64,000 bases of DNA from the NCBI RefSeq assembly GCF_001424165.1, contig NZ_LMOJ01000027.1, forward strand, positions 101,868-165,867, read 5' to 3'. Of this stretch, positions 9,165 through 17,164 are shown piece by piece. The first letter of the stretch is position 1, and each line of letters begins with the position of its first letter. The position numbers and the translations under genes are program-made. Source of the DNA: Massilia sp. Leaf139. Lineage in GTDB: Bacteria; Pseudomonadota; Gammaproteobacteria; Burkholderiales; Burkholderiaceae_D. The notes below the pieces were generated by a model, which was not told the origin of the DNA, did not search any database, and was given only the letters and a program-made list of their open reading frames with translations.

Positions 9165-9193
9165 ATTACATGGCCTGGAAACAGGCCTATAAT
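9165..9193 (+). promoter_or_regulatory. Sigma-70 promoter of ptsN with a dyad in its spacer
   Basis: ATTACA (9165-9170, four of six matches to the -35 consensus) is followed after exactly 17 bp by a perfect TATAAT (9188-9193). Transcription would begin near 9200, about 40 nt before the ptsN ATG. The spacer holds a perfect dyad, GGCCTG (9172-9177), GAAA, CAGGCC (9182-9187), placed where a repressor or activator could contact the promoter. Confidence 0.7.
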
Positions 9194-9239
9194 TCCGCTC
9201 CGCAAGTCGGCCCTCGCGCCGCAACATGAAAAGCGTGAA

Positions 9240-9722
9240 ATGACCAATCTGAGCAAAATCCTCTCTCTCGAAAACGTCCAGCTCGACATCGAAGTGTCGA
9301 GCAAGAAGCGCGCCTTTGAACAGGCCGGCTTGATTTTCGAGAACAACTGCGGGATCGCACGTTCGACCGTCTCCGAGAACCTGTTCGCGCGCGAGCGCCT
9401 CGGTTCCACCGGTCTCGGCCATGGCGTCGCCGTGCCGCACGGGCGCATCAAGGGCAGCAAGAGTTTGAAGCAGCCGATCGCCGCCTTCGTGCGCCTGGCC
9501 GCACCGATTCCGTTCGAGTCTCCGGACGGCCAGCCGGTCAGCCTGCTGTTCTTCCTCCTGATTCCGGATCACGTGACCCAGCAGCATCTGGAGATCCTGT
9601 CGGAAATCGCCGAGCTGTTCTCGGACGAAGCCATCCGCACGGCGCTGGCCACCGATACCGATCCCCGCTCGATCCACGAACGTATTATCAACTGGCAACC
9701 TAGCTTGCAGGCCTTGGGTTAA
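9240..9722 (+). CDS. ptsN: PTS-Ntr EIIA component
   Basis: PtsN is the EIIA of the nitrogen phosphotransferase system, a phosphorelay (PtsP-NPr-EIIA) that regulates rather than transports, for example through potassium uptake and carbon/nitrogen balance. The 160-residue protein has the EIIA mannitol/fructose fold with the phosphorylated histidine in GHGVAVPHGRIKG near residue 66. It begins MTNLSKILSLENVQLDIEVS at ATG 9240, about 40 nt after the promoter start point. hprK begins 36 bp downstream and rapZ follows; the three form a plus-strand set. In many Burkholderiales ptsN directly follows hpf, but here hpf is 3.9 kb away on the opposite strand. Confidence 0.95.
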   Translation: MTNLSKILSLENVQLDIEVSSKKRAFEQAGLIFENNCGIARSTVSENLFARERLGSTGLGHGVAVPHGRIKGSKSLKQPIAAFVRLAAPIPFESPDGQPVSLLFFLLIPDHVTQQHLEILSEIAELFSDEAIRTALATDTDPRSIHERIINWQPSLQALG

Positions 9723-9758
9723 ACTCGGGGGAGTTCCCGCCCCTAATTTTCTCTCGCC

Positions 9759-10694
9759 ATGCTGCAGACTCCGCTCACGATCCAACGGCTGTACGACGAT
9801 AACCGCGACAGCCTGCAACTGGGCTGGTTCGCCGGCTTTCCTGGCGGCGAGCGGCTGATCTCGGGCGACGTCGCCTCGGCCGCCGACCAGGTCGGCCACC
9901 TGAACCTGATCCACCCGGGCCGCATCCAGGTCTTCGGGCACCAGGAACTAAATTACTATCACCGCCTCAAATCGAGTTCGCGCAGCCATGTGATCGGCGA
10001 ACTGATCGGCGGCGGCCCGCCGGCCCTGATCATCGCGCAGGGTCTGGAAACGCCGCCCGACATCCTCGCCATCTGCGACGAGCAGAACATCCCGCTGTTT
10101 TCGACCCCGCTGCCGGCCGCCCAGGTCATCGACTTCCTGCGCGTGTATCTCTCGAAGAAACTCGCCCAGCGCGTGATCATGCACGGCGTCTTCATGGACG
10201 TGCTCGGCGTAGGCGTGCTGATCACCGGCGACTCCGGCCTCGGCAAGAGCGAACTGGGCCTGGAACTGATTTCGCGCTCGCACGGCCTGGTCGCCGACGA
10301 CGCCGTCGAATTCTCGCGCATCGCGCCCAACATGATCGAGGGCCGCTGCCCGCCGCTGCTGCAGAACCTGCTGGAAGTGCGCGGCCTGGGGCTGCTCGAC
10401 ATCAAGGCGATCTTCGGCGAGACGGCGGTGCGCCGCAAGATGCGCCTGAAACTGATCGTGCACCTCGTGAAGCGCGGCGTGCTCGACGAAGAAGTGGAGC
10501 GCCTGCCCTTCCACTTCCCGACCGAAGAGGTGCTGGGACTGCCGATCCGCAAGGTCGTCATCCCCGTCGCCGCCGGCCGCAACATCGCGGTGCTGCTCGA
10601 GGCCGCTGTGCGCAACACGATCCTGCAACTGCGCGGGATCGATACGCTGCAGGAGTTCATGGAGCGGCAACGGCAAGCGATGAGCGGAGATTGA
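9759..10694 (+). CDS. hprK: HPr kinase/phosphorylase
   Basis: HprK phosphorylates and dephosphorylates a serine of HPr; in proteobacteria it links the PTS to other regulation rather than to classic CcpA control. The 311-residue length is normal. The Walker A loop GDSGLGKS lies at about residues 153-160, preceded by the catalytic His in MHGVFMDVLGVGVLITG, and the family signature LEVRGLGLLDI is near 206-216. It lies 36 bp after ptsN. Its last codons and stop are contained in a 75-bp segment that is duplicated just downstream, so the gene end is an old duplication breakpoint. Confidence 0.96.
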   Translation: MLQTPLTIQRLYDDNRDSLQLGWFAGFPGGERLISGDVASAADQVGHLNLIHPGRIQVFGHQELNYYHRLKSSSRSHVIGELIGGGPPALIIAQGLETPPDILAICDEQNIPLFSTPLPAAQVIDFLRVYLSKKLAQRVIMHGVFMDVLGVGVLITGDSGLGKSELGLELISRSHGLVADDAVEFSRIAPNMIEGRCPPLLQNLLEVRGLGLLDIKAIFGETAVRRKMRLKLIVHLVKRGVLDEEVERLPFHFPTEEVLGLPIRKVVIPVAAGRNIAVLLEAAVRNTILQLRGIDTLQEFMERQRQAMSGD

Positions 10695-10742
10695 GTGTTG
10701 CTAAGGAGTCTGCCCTTGCAAGGGCAGACCGTTACGCAGGCG
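10668..10742 (+). repeat. 75-bp direct repeat, copy 1 (overlaps hprK 3' end)
   Basis: This segment is identical over 75 bp to 10774-10848. It spans the last eight sense codons and stop of hprK and a perfect 22-bp palindrome at 10709-10730 (GTCTGCCCTTG then CAAGGGCAGAC) able to form a hairpin in the message. Confidence 0.95.
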
Positions 10743-10758
10743 CGGGACATGTCCCGCG
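10741..10758. repeat. 18-bp perfect palindrome between the direct repeats
   Basis: CGCGGGACATGTCCCGCG is fully self-complementary. It begins at the very end of repeat copy 1 and lies in the 31-bp unique spacer between the two copies. Confidence 0.85.
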
Positions 10759-10773
10759 AAACCCCTGCTTCAC

Positions 10774-10848
10774 CAACGGCAAGCGATGAGCGGAGATTGA
10801 GTGTTGCTAAGGAGTCTGCCCTTGCAAGGGCAGACCGTTACGCAGGCG
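10774..10848 (+). repeat. 75-bp direct repeat, copy 2
   Basis: This copy is identical to 10668-10742, offset by 106 bp. It holds a non-coding remnant of the hprK 3' end plus a second copy of the 22-bp palindrome (10815-10836). After it come about 120 bp of plain sequence before rapZ. Confidence 0.95.
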
Positions 10849-10971
10849 ATGAGCGGGAATTAAGACTGCACATTCTCCGCTAACTGGTGCGATCGGAACG
10901 TATGCACCCCTAACCGGTCAAAATCGGGACGATCGGCGACAAAGCGCTAACGGTTGCGGTATCATCGAGCC

Positions 10972-11832
10972 ATGCACATCGTTCTCATTACCGGTATCTC
11001 CGGCTCGGGCAAATCGGTTGCCCTGAATGTCCTGGAAGACGCGGGTTACTACTGCGTCGACAACCTGCCGCCGGCCTTGCTGCCGCAGCTGGTCAAGACG
11101 ACGTCCGCAGGCACGGCCAAGCTGGCCGTCGCGGTCGACGCGCGCAGCGCCGAGTCGCTGGTCGAACTGCCGCTCACGGTGCGTACGCTGAAGGAAGAAG
11201 GCCACCAGGTGAAGGTGCTGTTCCTTACCTCGAGTACCCATTCGCTGGTCGCGCGCTTTTCGGAAACGCGGCGCAGCCACCCGCTGTCGCATACCCTGAT
11301 GCCGGGCGAGAATCCGGCCTCGCGGCGCACCCTGATCGAGTGCATCGCCGAAGAACGCGAGCGCCTCGCGGCCATCGAGCAGCTCGGCCACGTGATCGAT
11401 ACTTCGGAAGCCTCGGCGAATAAACTGCGCGCCTGGATCAAGGAACTAGCCGAGGTGCAGCATGCGCCGCTGACCCTGTTCTTCGAATCCTTCGCCTTCA
11501 AGGTCGGCGTGCCGCTCGACGCCGATTTTGTGTTCGACGTGCGCGCCATCCCGAACCCGTATTACGACCTGGCCCTGCGCCCGCTGACCGGCAAGGACGC
11601 CCCCGTCATCGCCTTCCTAGACGCCCAGCCGAGCGCCACCGAGATGCTGCAAGACATCTGCAAATTCGTCGAGAAGTGGCTGCCTTCGTTCAAGACCGAC
11701 AACCGCAGCTACCTGACGGTGGCCGTGGGCTGCACGGGCGGGCAGCATCGCTCGGTGTACATGGCGGAGCGATTGGCTGCCTACTTCAATGAGACCGAAC
11801 GGGTCGTGCTGCGGCATCGCGAGCAGTCGTAG
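10972..11832 (+). CDS. rapZ: RNase adapter protein RapZ
   Basis: RapZ binds nucleotides and small RNAs; in E. coli it delivers GlmZ to RNase E and so controls amino-sugar supply for the envelope. The 286-residue protein has a P-loop GISGSGKS at residues 8-15, a Walker B-like region, and the C-terminal RNA/metabolite-binding signature GCTGGQHRSV near 243-252. ATG 10972 (MHIVLITGISG) places the P-loop as in the family; an in-frame start six codons upstream is less likely. It is separated from hprK by 277 bp carrying the duplicated palindromes, so it may have its own promoter. It converges with an ECH-like gene across element R2. Confidence 0.95.
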   Translation: MHIVLITGISGSGKSVALNVLEDAGYYCVDNLPPALLPQLVKTTSAGTAKLAVAVDARSAESLVELPLTVRTLKEEGHQVKVLFLTSSTHSLVARFSETRRSHPLSHTLMPGENPASRRTLIECIAEERERLAAIEQLGHVIDTSEASANKLRAWIKELAEVQHAPLTLFFESFAFKVGVPLDADFVFDVRAIPNPYYDLALRPLTGKDAPVIAFLDAQPSATEMLQDICKFVEKWLPSFKTDNRSYLTVAVGCTGGQHRSVYMAERLAAYFNETERVVLRHREQS

Positions 11833-11859
11833 AATTTACATTGATATTGGCCGCATCCA

Positions 11860-12027
11860 CGTAGGGTGGTCGGCTCCACCCGAAAATAATGATCGACGCA
11901 GCGTATGCGCCGCCCACGCGTTCAACGTACGTGTGAACCGACGCGCATGTTCATACGGCGGTTGAACGCGTGGGCGGCGCCGGCGTTACCGGGTGCTCCG
12001 ACACCCGGGTGGAGCCGACCACCCTAC
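11860..12027. repeat. Dispersed inverted intergenic element, copy R2
   Basis: The two units occur in the opposite order to R1. The left unit (11860-11926) runs from CGTAGGGTGGTCGGC to CGCCCACGCGTTCAAC and the right unit (11961-12027) from GTTGAACGCGTGGGCGGC to CCACCCTAC, with a 34-bp spacer. It fills the gap between the convergent genes rapZ and the HIBYL-CoA-hydrolase-like gene and stops just before the latter's stop codon. Confidence 0.9.
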
Positions 12028-12028
12028 A

Positions 12029-13114
12029 TCACACCAAATGCCGCAGCGGATGCGCATGCTCCGGCCACACCGGTTCGAAGAATCTCTCCACCATCTCCGG
12101 CGTCACCTCTTCAAGGCGAGGGGGATTCCACTGCGGCGCATTGTCCTTGTCGATCACCAGCGCGCGCACGCCTTCCAGCACTTCGCCGTGTTCGAAATTG
12201 CGGCGCACCAGCGAGCGCTCCATGCGCAGGCAGTCGGCGACGTCCATCGATGCGCCGCGCAGCAGCATCTCGTGGGTCACGCACATCATCAAAGGCGAAC
12301 GCTGGCGCATCGCAGCGAGCGCCTTTTGCAGGAACGGATGCTCACCCTTTTCCAGCGAGGCCATGATCGCCGCCACCGAGCCGGCGCCGAAATGCCCGTC
12401 GATCGCAGGGCGCTGCGCTTCCAATGTGCCGACGCCCGCGTCCGCGGCAAAGCGTGCGGCGAACGAACGGATTGCGTCCGCCAGTTGCGCGCCCGGCGTC
12501 GCCTCGATCAGCGCATTCAGTTCGGCCAATTGCGCGCCCGGCACGAAGGCATCGGCCAGGCCGACATACAGGGCGTCGGCGGCGCCGATCGTCAGGCCTG
12601 TGAGACCCAGGTAATTGCCGAGCTGCCCAGGCGCATGCGACAAGAAATGGCTGCCGCCGACATCCGGGAACAGGCCGATGTTCACTTCCGGCATCGCCAT
12701 TTTCGTGCGCTCGGTAACGATGCGCAGGCCGGTCTCGGGGCCGCCCTGGGCGATGCCCATGCCGCCGCCCATCACTACGCCATCCATGATCGAGATATAG
12801 GGTTTCCGATAGAAATGGATCAGGTGGTTCAGCGCGTATTCTTCCGTGAAAAAATCCTCCAGCAGCGCGCTGTTGCCGGTCGGCGTGGCGTGACCGGCCT
12901 CGAAGAAGAAGCGGATGTCGCCGCCGGCGCACAGGGCTTTTTCGCTGCTGCTGGTCAGTACCACCGCGGCGACGGATGCGTCGTCGCGCCAGGCCAGCAG
13001 GACGTCGGTCAGGCGCCGCACCATGGCCAGTGAGAGGGAGTTCAGGGCTTTCGGACGGTCGAGCGTGATGATGCCGGTGCCGTTGGCAACGCGGGTCAGG
13101 ACATGGTCGGTCAT
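12029..13114 (-). CDS. Enoyl-CoA hydratase/isomerase family, 3-hydroxyisobutyryl-CoA hydrolase-like
   Basis: The 361-residue length and motifs point to the HIBYL-CoA hydrolase (ECH_2) branch of the crotonase fold rather than a 260-residue enoyl-CoA hydratase. Seen: CAGGDIRFFFE near residue 62 (oxyanion hole), MGGGMGIAQGG near 115, and MPEVNIGLFPDVGGSHFLSH near 141-160, which matches the acidic catalytic segment of HIBCH proteins. The expected reaction is hydrolysis of 3-hydroxyisobutyryl-CoA in valine degradation, but hydratase activity on another acyl-CoA cannot be excluded. ATG 13114 (MTDHVLTRV) was chosen over 13153. It lies between the two halves of a normally contiguous rpoN-hpf/ptsN-hprK neighbourhood. 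Confidence 0.88.
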   Translation of the reverse strand: MTDHVLTRVANGTGIITLDRPKALNSLSLAMVRRLTDVLLAWRDDASVAAVVLTSSSEKALCAGGDIRFFFEAGHATPTGNSALLEDFFTEEYALNHLIHFYRKPYISIMDGVVMGGGMGIAQGGPETGLRIVTERTKMAMPEVNIGLFPDVGGSHFLSHAPGQLGNYLGLTGLTIGAADALYVGLADAFVPGAQLAELNALIEATPGAQLADAIRSFAARFAADAGVGTLEAQRPAIDGHFGAGSVAAIMASLEKGEHPFLQKALAAMRQRSPLMMCVTHEMLLRGASMDVADCLRMERSLVRRNFEHGEVLEGVRALVIDKDNAPQWNPPRLEEVTPEMVERFFEPVWPEHAHPLRHLV

Positions 13115-13176
13115 GGTGAGCAGGATGATGGAAAAGACATGCATTTTACCCAAGACGGAGCCGGACTCCCGAAATT

Positions 13177-13200
13177 GAAAAGGGCGCCTCCCGGCGCCCT
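13177..13200 (-). terminator. Intrinsic terminator after hpf
   Basis: On the minus strand the stem is AGGGCGCC (13200-13193), loop GGGA, GGCGCCCT (13188-13181), followed by a short U-run. It lies 25 bp past the hpf stop and closes the kdsD-to-hpf cluster. Confidence 0.85.
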
Positions 13201-13225
13201 CGTTCAGACGGTGCGTGGTGCGCGA

Positions 13226-13582
13226 TCAGATCGCAGCAGCGGCCTCTCCGCCCTCAGGACGGCGCTTGAGCGCCTCGTGACTATGGTTTTGCAGCATCGA
13301 TTTGTATTTCATCACCTGGCGGTCGAGCCTGTCCATCAGGAGGTCGATCGCGGCATACAGGTCTTGCGCCACACTTTCCACGTGTACTGTCTTGCCTGAC
13401 AGGCGCAGGTTAATCTCGGCTTTTTGCCTTTTGTCTTTTTCGGTGAGATTGTCGATCGCGAGGATCACATGGGAATCGATCACTTGATCGAAATGGCGGG
13501 TGATGCGTTCGAGCTTGTTCTGTACGTATTCACGGATGGCGGGGGTGACATCGAGGTGGTGGCCACTGATGGTGAGATTCAT
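13226..13582 (-). CDS. hpf: Ribosome hibernation-promoting factor, short form
   Basis: Hpf binds the 30S decoding centre in stationary phase and helps form inactive ribosome dimers. At 118 residues it is the short (YhbH/HPF) form without the C-terminal dimerisation domain of the long type. The N-terminus MNLTISGHHLDVTPAIREYV and the central KAEINLRLSGKTVHVES match the family. ATG 13582 is preferred to GTG 13588 because AGGAG lies about 7 nt upstream of it. It follows rpoN by 62 bp on the same strand, the usual order, and is followed by a terminator; the expected downstream ptsN is missing from this strand. Confidence 0.95.
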   Translation of the reverse strand: MNLTISGHHLDVTPAIREYVQNKLERITRHFDQVIDSHVILAIDNLTEKDKRQKAEINLRLSGKTVHVESVAQDLYAAIDLLMDRLDRQVMKYKSMLQNHSHEALKRRPEGGEAAAAI

Positions 13583-13644
13583 ACACACTCCTTTGATAAA
13601 TGCGCGGCGCCGCCTGGCGCTTGGGACGCACGTGGGAGCCGCTG

Positions 13645-15117
13645 TTACAAGGATTTGCGGAGACTGACGGGAGGTATCTTGAGCGCCTCGCGGTATTTTG
13701 CAACCGTGCGGCGCGCAATGACCATGCCTTGTTCACCGAGCATTTCCGCGATCTTGCTGTCGGATAATGGGTTCTTTGGGTCCTCTGCTCCTGTCAGCTG
13801 CGCAATGAGCGCCCGTATCGCCGTCGACGATGCTTCGCCCCCCGCTTCGGTGGCGACATGGCTTCCGAAGAAATACTTCAGCTCAAACATGCCGTGCGGG
13901 GTCAGCATGAATTTCTGAGTTGTTACACGAGAAATGGTGCTCTCGTGCAGACCCAGTGTATCAGCAATCTCACGAAGCACAAGGGGACGCATGGCAACCG
14001 CGCCATGGCTGAAAAAGTTCTTCTGACGCTCTACAATTGCCTGCGAAACACGCAGAATCGTGTCGAAGCGCTGGCGCATATTCTTGATGAGCCACTTCGC
14101 TTCCTGCAGCTGCGCGCTCATTTGCCCTTCGCCTTTTCCGCCCTTGAGCAGCTGGGCATAGACGTTGTTCACGCGCAGGCGCGGCATGACTTCGTTGTTG
14201 AGCGAGACGATCCAGCCGTTCTTCGATTTCCGGACAATCACGTCCGGAACGACGTAGTCCGACACGCTCGATGCAAAGGCCGCGCCGGGGTGCGGATTGC
14301 ACTGGCGGATCACGGCTTGGGCTTCGCGCAGGTCTTCGTCGTCGCAGTCGAGCGCCTTTTTCAGCTTGGTGAATTCGCGCTGCGCGAACCAGCTCAGGTA
14401 GCCCTCGACAATCTTGAGAGCCATGCGCCGCGTCACCAGCGGCACGCCAGGCATGCTGCGGATCTGCAGCGCCAGGCACTCGGCCGCGCTGCGCGCGCCG
14501 ACGCCGACCGGATCGAGGCTCTGCACCAGCGCCAGCGCGCAGCGCAGCTCGTCCATTTCGACTTCAAGTTCTTCCGGCAGGCGCGCATGGATCTCGTCGA
14601 GCTGCTCTTCCAGGTAGCCGTTGTCGTCGATGGCGTCGATCACGAGTTCGGCCAGCGCGCGGTCGCGCGCCGTGACGCCGGTGACGCGGATCTGCTCGCA
14701 CAGGTGCTCGCGCAGGGTCACGCCGATGGCGCCCAGTTGCGGCCGGCCGTCGTCGTCGCCCTCGCCGCCCGCGCTGCGGCTGCCCTCGCCCCAGTCGCCC
14801 TCGGACTCGCCGCGTTCGACATCGCCGCCGCCGTCCAGGCCTTCGCCCGCGTCCGCCGCCGGCGCGCCTTCGTCGGCGCCCGGCGCCGGAGCCTCGGCCG
14901 GCTGCACCGGGGCGTCGTTGATGGCGCCGTCGGCCAGCAGGCGCACCGAATGGTCGAGCGGATCGTCGAGCCGCTCGAGCAGCGGATTGTCCGACAGGAT
15001 TTGCTCGATCTCCTGGTGCAGTTCGAGCGTGGACAGCTGCAGCAGGCGGATCGACTGTTGTAGCTGCGGCGTGAGCGCCAGGTGCTGCGAAGTCCGAAGT
15101 TGCAGTGACTGTTTCAT
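13645..15117 (-). CDS. rpoN: RNA polymerase sigma-54 factor
   Basis: RpoN directs RNA polymerase to -24/-12 promoters that need AAA+ activators. The 490-residue protein has region I (MKQSLQLRTSQHLALTPQLQ, rich in Leu/Gln), an acidic low-complexity region II of about 65 residues near 65-130 rich in Gly, Asp, Glu and Ala, the core-binding domain, the helix-turn-helix near 370-390 (LREIADTLGLHESTISRVT), and the RpoN box ARRTVAKYRE near 470 that reads the -24 element. It follows lptB by 26 bp and precedes hpf. Two promoter-like sites matching its consensus lie before the PEP-CTERM genes of this window. Confidence 0.97.
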   Translation of the reverse strand: MKQSLQLRTSQHLALTPQLQQSIRLLQLSTLELHQEIEQILSDNPLLERLDDPLDHSVRLLADGAINDAPVQPAEAPAPGADEGAPAADAGEGLDGGGDVERGESEGDWGEGSRSAGGEGDDDGRPQLGAIGVTLREHLCEQIRVTGVTARDRALAELVIDAIDDNGYLEEQLDEIHARLPEELEVEMDELRCALALVQSLDPVGVGARSAAECLALQIRSMPGVPLVTRRMALKIVEGYLSWFAQREFTKLKKALDCDDEDLREAQAVIRQCNPHPGAAFASSVSDYVVPDVIVRKSKNGWIVSLNNEVMPRLRVNNVYAQLLKGGKGEGQMSAQLQEAKWLIKNMRQRFDTILRVSQAIVERQKNFFSHGAVAMRPLVLREIADTLGLHESTISRVTTQKFMLTPHGMFELKYFFGSHVATEAGGEASSTAIRALIAQLTGAEDPKNPLSDSKIAEMLGEQGMVIARRTVAKYREALKIPPVSLRKSL

Positions 15118-15143
15118 GTTTCCGCTTCGATTCCGTTCGGTTG

Positions 15144-15908
15144 CTACATGCGGAAGTGTTCGCCCAGGTAGACGCGCCGTACCGACTCGTCGGCGATGAT
15201 ATCGTCGGGACGTCCCGACGCCAGCACCGCGCCCTGGTTGATGATGTAGGCGCGGTCGCAGATGCCCAGCGTCTCGCGCACGTTATGGTCGGTGATCAGG
15301 ACGCCGATGCCGCGCTCCTTCAGGAAGCGCACGATGCGCTGGATCTCGATCACCGCGATCGGATCGACACCGGCAAAGGGTTCGTCGAGCAGCACGAAGC
15401 GCGGGTTGGTGGCCAGCGCGCGTGCGATCTCGACGCGGCGGCGTTCGCCGCCCGACAGCGACAGCGCCGGATTCTCGCGCAGCTTCTCGATTTGGAGTTC
15501 GGCCAGGAGAGAGTCCAAGCGCGCGTCGATGGCGGCCCGCGTGAGCGACTTGCCGTTCTCGTCGTGCTGCAGTTCCAGCACGGCGCGGATATTGTCTTCC
15601 ACCGTCAGCTTGCGGAACACCGAGGCTTCCTGCGGCAGGTACGATAACCCCATCACCGCGCGCCGGTGGATCGGCAGGCTCGAGATGTCGGCGCCGTTGA
15701 TCTCGATGGTGCCGGCGTCCGAGGGCACCAGGCCGACGATCATGTAGAACGAGGTGGTCTTGCCGGCGCCGTTCGGCCCGAGCAGGCCGACGACTTCGCC
15801 GCAGCCCACTTCGAGCGAGACGTCGCGCACGACCAGGCGCTTGCCGTAACTTTTTTGCAGCCCGCGGACGACCAGGGTGCTGTGACTGTCAGGTACCACT
15901 TTCATCAT
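15144..15908 (-). CDS. lptB: LPS export ABC transporter ATP-binding protein
   Basis: LptB is the ATPase of the LptB2FGC complex that extracts LPS from the inner membrane and pushes it along the LptA bridge. The 254-residue protein has Walker A GPNGAGKTT near residues 43-51, the Q-loop in SYLPQEASVF, the ABC signature LSGGERRRVEIARAL near 150, Walker B FVLLDEPFAGVD near 172, and the H-loop in LITDHNV. The tandem ATGATG start at 15908/15905 overlaps the lptA stop (ATGATGA), and AGGAAAG lies just upstream. The frame continues upstream, but that part is a shadow of lptA. Confidence 0.96.
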   Translation of the reverse strand: MMKVVPDSHSTLVVRGLQKSYGKRLVVRDVSLEVGCGEVVGLLGPNGAGKTTSFYMIVGLVPSDAGTIEINGADISSLPIHRRAVMGLSYLPQEASVFRKLTVEDNIRAVLELQHDENGKSLTRAAIDARLDSLLAELQIEKLRENPALSLSGGERRRVEIARALATNPRFVLLDEPFAGVDPIAVIEIQRIVRFLKERGIGVLITDHNVRETLGICDRAYIINQGAVLASGRPDDIIADESVRRVYLGEHFRM

Positions 15909-16531
15909 TTCTTTCCTGCTGCTGCCGGCGCCGCGGCGGGTGCTGCCGATGGGGCCGATGGGGCCGCTGCGGCCGGCGCCGCCGTCGTACGGCGCGGCGC
16001 GATGATCAGGGTGCCGCGGCCGCCGCCGACCTTGCTCTCGCCGCTGGCGTCGTTGCGCACGGTCGCCACTTCGCGGCGGCTGTCGTAGGAGATGTAGGCG
16101 CCATCGAGTTCGTTGGTCAGGCGCCCGTTTTCGAGTTCCTTCACCACCGCTTTCGAGAACAGCTTGACCACTTCGACCCGCTCGTCGTACTCGATGCGCT
16201 CGGCCTGGCCTTCCATCCACAGGTCGGGGCCGCCGTCGCGTTTCTGGCGGAAGGTGGCGACGCGGCCCGGGGCCGAGGTCAGCGTCACGCTCATGTAGCC
16301 TTCCGGGGTTTCCTTGATGAGCGCGCGGTCGGATTTCAGGGTCAAGGTGCCGCGCGTGAGCACGACGTTGCCGGTCACGATGCGGGTCTGCGTGACTTCG
16401 TCCACGTCGAGCGAGTCGAAGCTGACCACGGCCTGCTTGAGCGAATCGGCGCGCTCGGCCTGGGCCGTCGACAGCGACAGCGACAGCAGCGAAACGAAAG
16501 CGGCGGCGAAGAGTTTTTTCATAAAGCGCAT
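15905..16531 (-). CDS. lptA: LPS transport periplasmic protein LptA
   Basis: LptA polymerises into the periplasmic beta-jellyroll bridge that carries LPS from LptC to LptD. The 208-residue precursor has a clear Sec signal peptide (MKKLFAAAFVSLLSLSLSTAQA) and an OstA-like core with VVTGNVVLTRGTLTLKSDRA and the following beta repeats. A roughly 35-residue Ala/Pro-rich tail ends the protein, longer than in E. coli LptA (185 residues) and probably disordered. It overlaps lptB at the stop and lies 5 bp after lptC. ATG at 16531 or 16522 could both serve as start. Confidence 0.93.
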   Translation of the reverse strand: MRFMKKLFAAAFVSLLSLSLSTAQAERADSLKQAVVSFDSLDVDEVTQTRIVTGNVVLTRGTLTLKSDRALIKETPEGYMSVTLTSAPGRVATFRQKRDGGPDLWMEGQAERIEYDERVEVVKLFSKAVVKELENGRLTNELDGAYISYDSRREVATVRNDASGESKVGGGRGTLIIAPRRTTAAPAAAAPSAPSAAPAAAPAAAGKK

Positions 16532-16536
16532 TCCTG

Positions 16537-17151
16537 TTATTGGGGTGGTGCCTGCGGCTGGCGCGGCGGATAAACGATCTGGCCGCGTCCGCCGAGGTGC
16601 AGCTTCTGGGTCGGGTTCTCGGCCACCATGCCGACTCCGTGCGCCGTGGCGGCGCCGAGCGTCATCTGCACGGGACGGTCGGTCTTGACGATCTCGTCGT
16701 CGGCCAGCACAGTGAGCGCTTCGGTGCGCGCGTGCAGGGCTTCGCTGGTCGGCGTGGCCGGGCGCTTGATGTCGACGTTGCCCATCAATTCGACGCGGTT
16801 CTCGCCATGGTAGACCTGGCCGCGGTCGGCGTGCATGGTCATGCGCGGACGCTCGGGCGCCATGCTCTCGACGACCGGTTTGGTGATCTCGGAAACGTCG
16901 TTGTGCGGATGGTGGGCCAGGCGCGCGCCCGACATCACGTAGCGCGGCACGCCGTTCTCCGTCATGCGCACGAAGCTGAAGTTCTCGACGATGTAATCGG
17001 GCTCGTTCTGGTTGTTCCCCATGCCGGGCGCGTCGTCCGAATCGAAGGCCTGCAGCAGCCAGAAGCTGCCGAAGGCGAAGAACACGGCCGTCAGCATCAG
17101 CGCCAGCGTGCGCCAGCGGTGCGCGGTGCGTTTGTTCACGTAGGTCGCCAT
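16537..17151 (-). CDS. lptC: LPS export ABC transporter periplasmic protein LptC
   Basis: LptC is a bitopic inner-membrane protein that joins LptB2FG to LptA. The 204-residue protein has one N-terminal membrane segment near residues 13-32 (TLALMLTAVFFAFGSFWLL) and a periplasmic beta-jellyroll domain with YIVENFSFVRMTENGVPRY and the LptC-like HADRGQVYHGENRVELMGNV near 110. Position between kdsC (13 bp upstream) and lptA (5 bp downstream) is the standard order. The Pro/Gln-rich last ten residues are unremarkable. Confidence 0.92.
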   Translation of the reverse strand: MATYVNKRTAHRWRTLALMLTAVFFAFGSFWLLQAFDSDDAPGMGNNQNEPDYIVENFSFVRMTENGVPRYVMSGARLAHHPHNDVSEITKPVVESMAPERPRMTMHADRGQVYHGENRVELMGNVDIKRPATPTSEALHARTEALTVLADDEIVKTDRPVQMTLGAATAHGVGMVAENPTQKLHLGGRGQIVYPPRQPQAPPQ

Positions 17152-17164
17152 GCCGTCATGCCTA

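Noticed and set aside
8959..9192. 77-codon frame before ptsN
   Set aside because: It runs into the ptsN promoter, lacks a ribosome site and has no recognisable features.
10695..10883. 62-codon frame between hprK and rapZ
   Set aside because: It is formed by the 75-bp direct repeat and palindromes and has no ribosome site or protein-like character.
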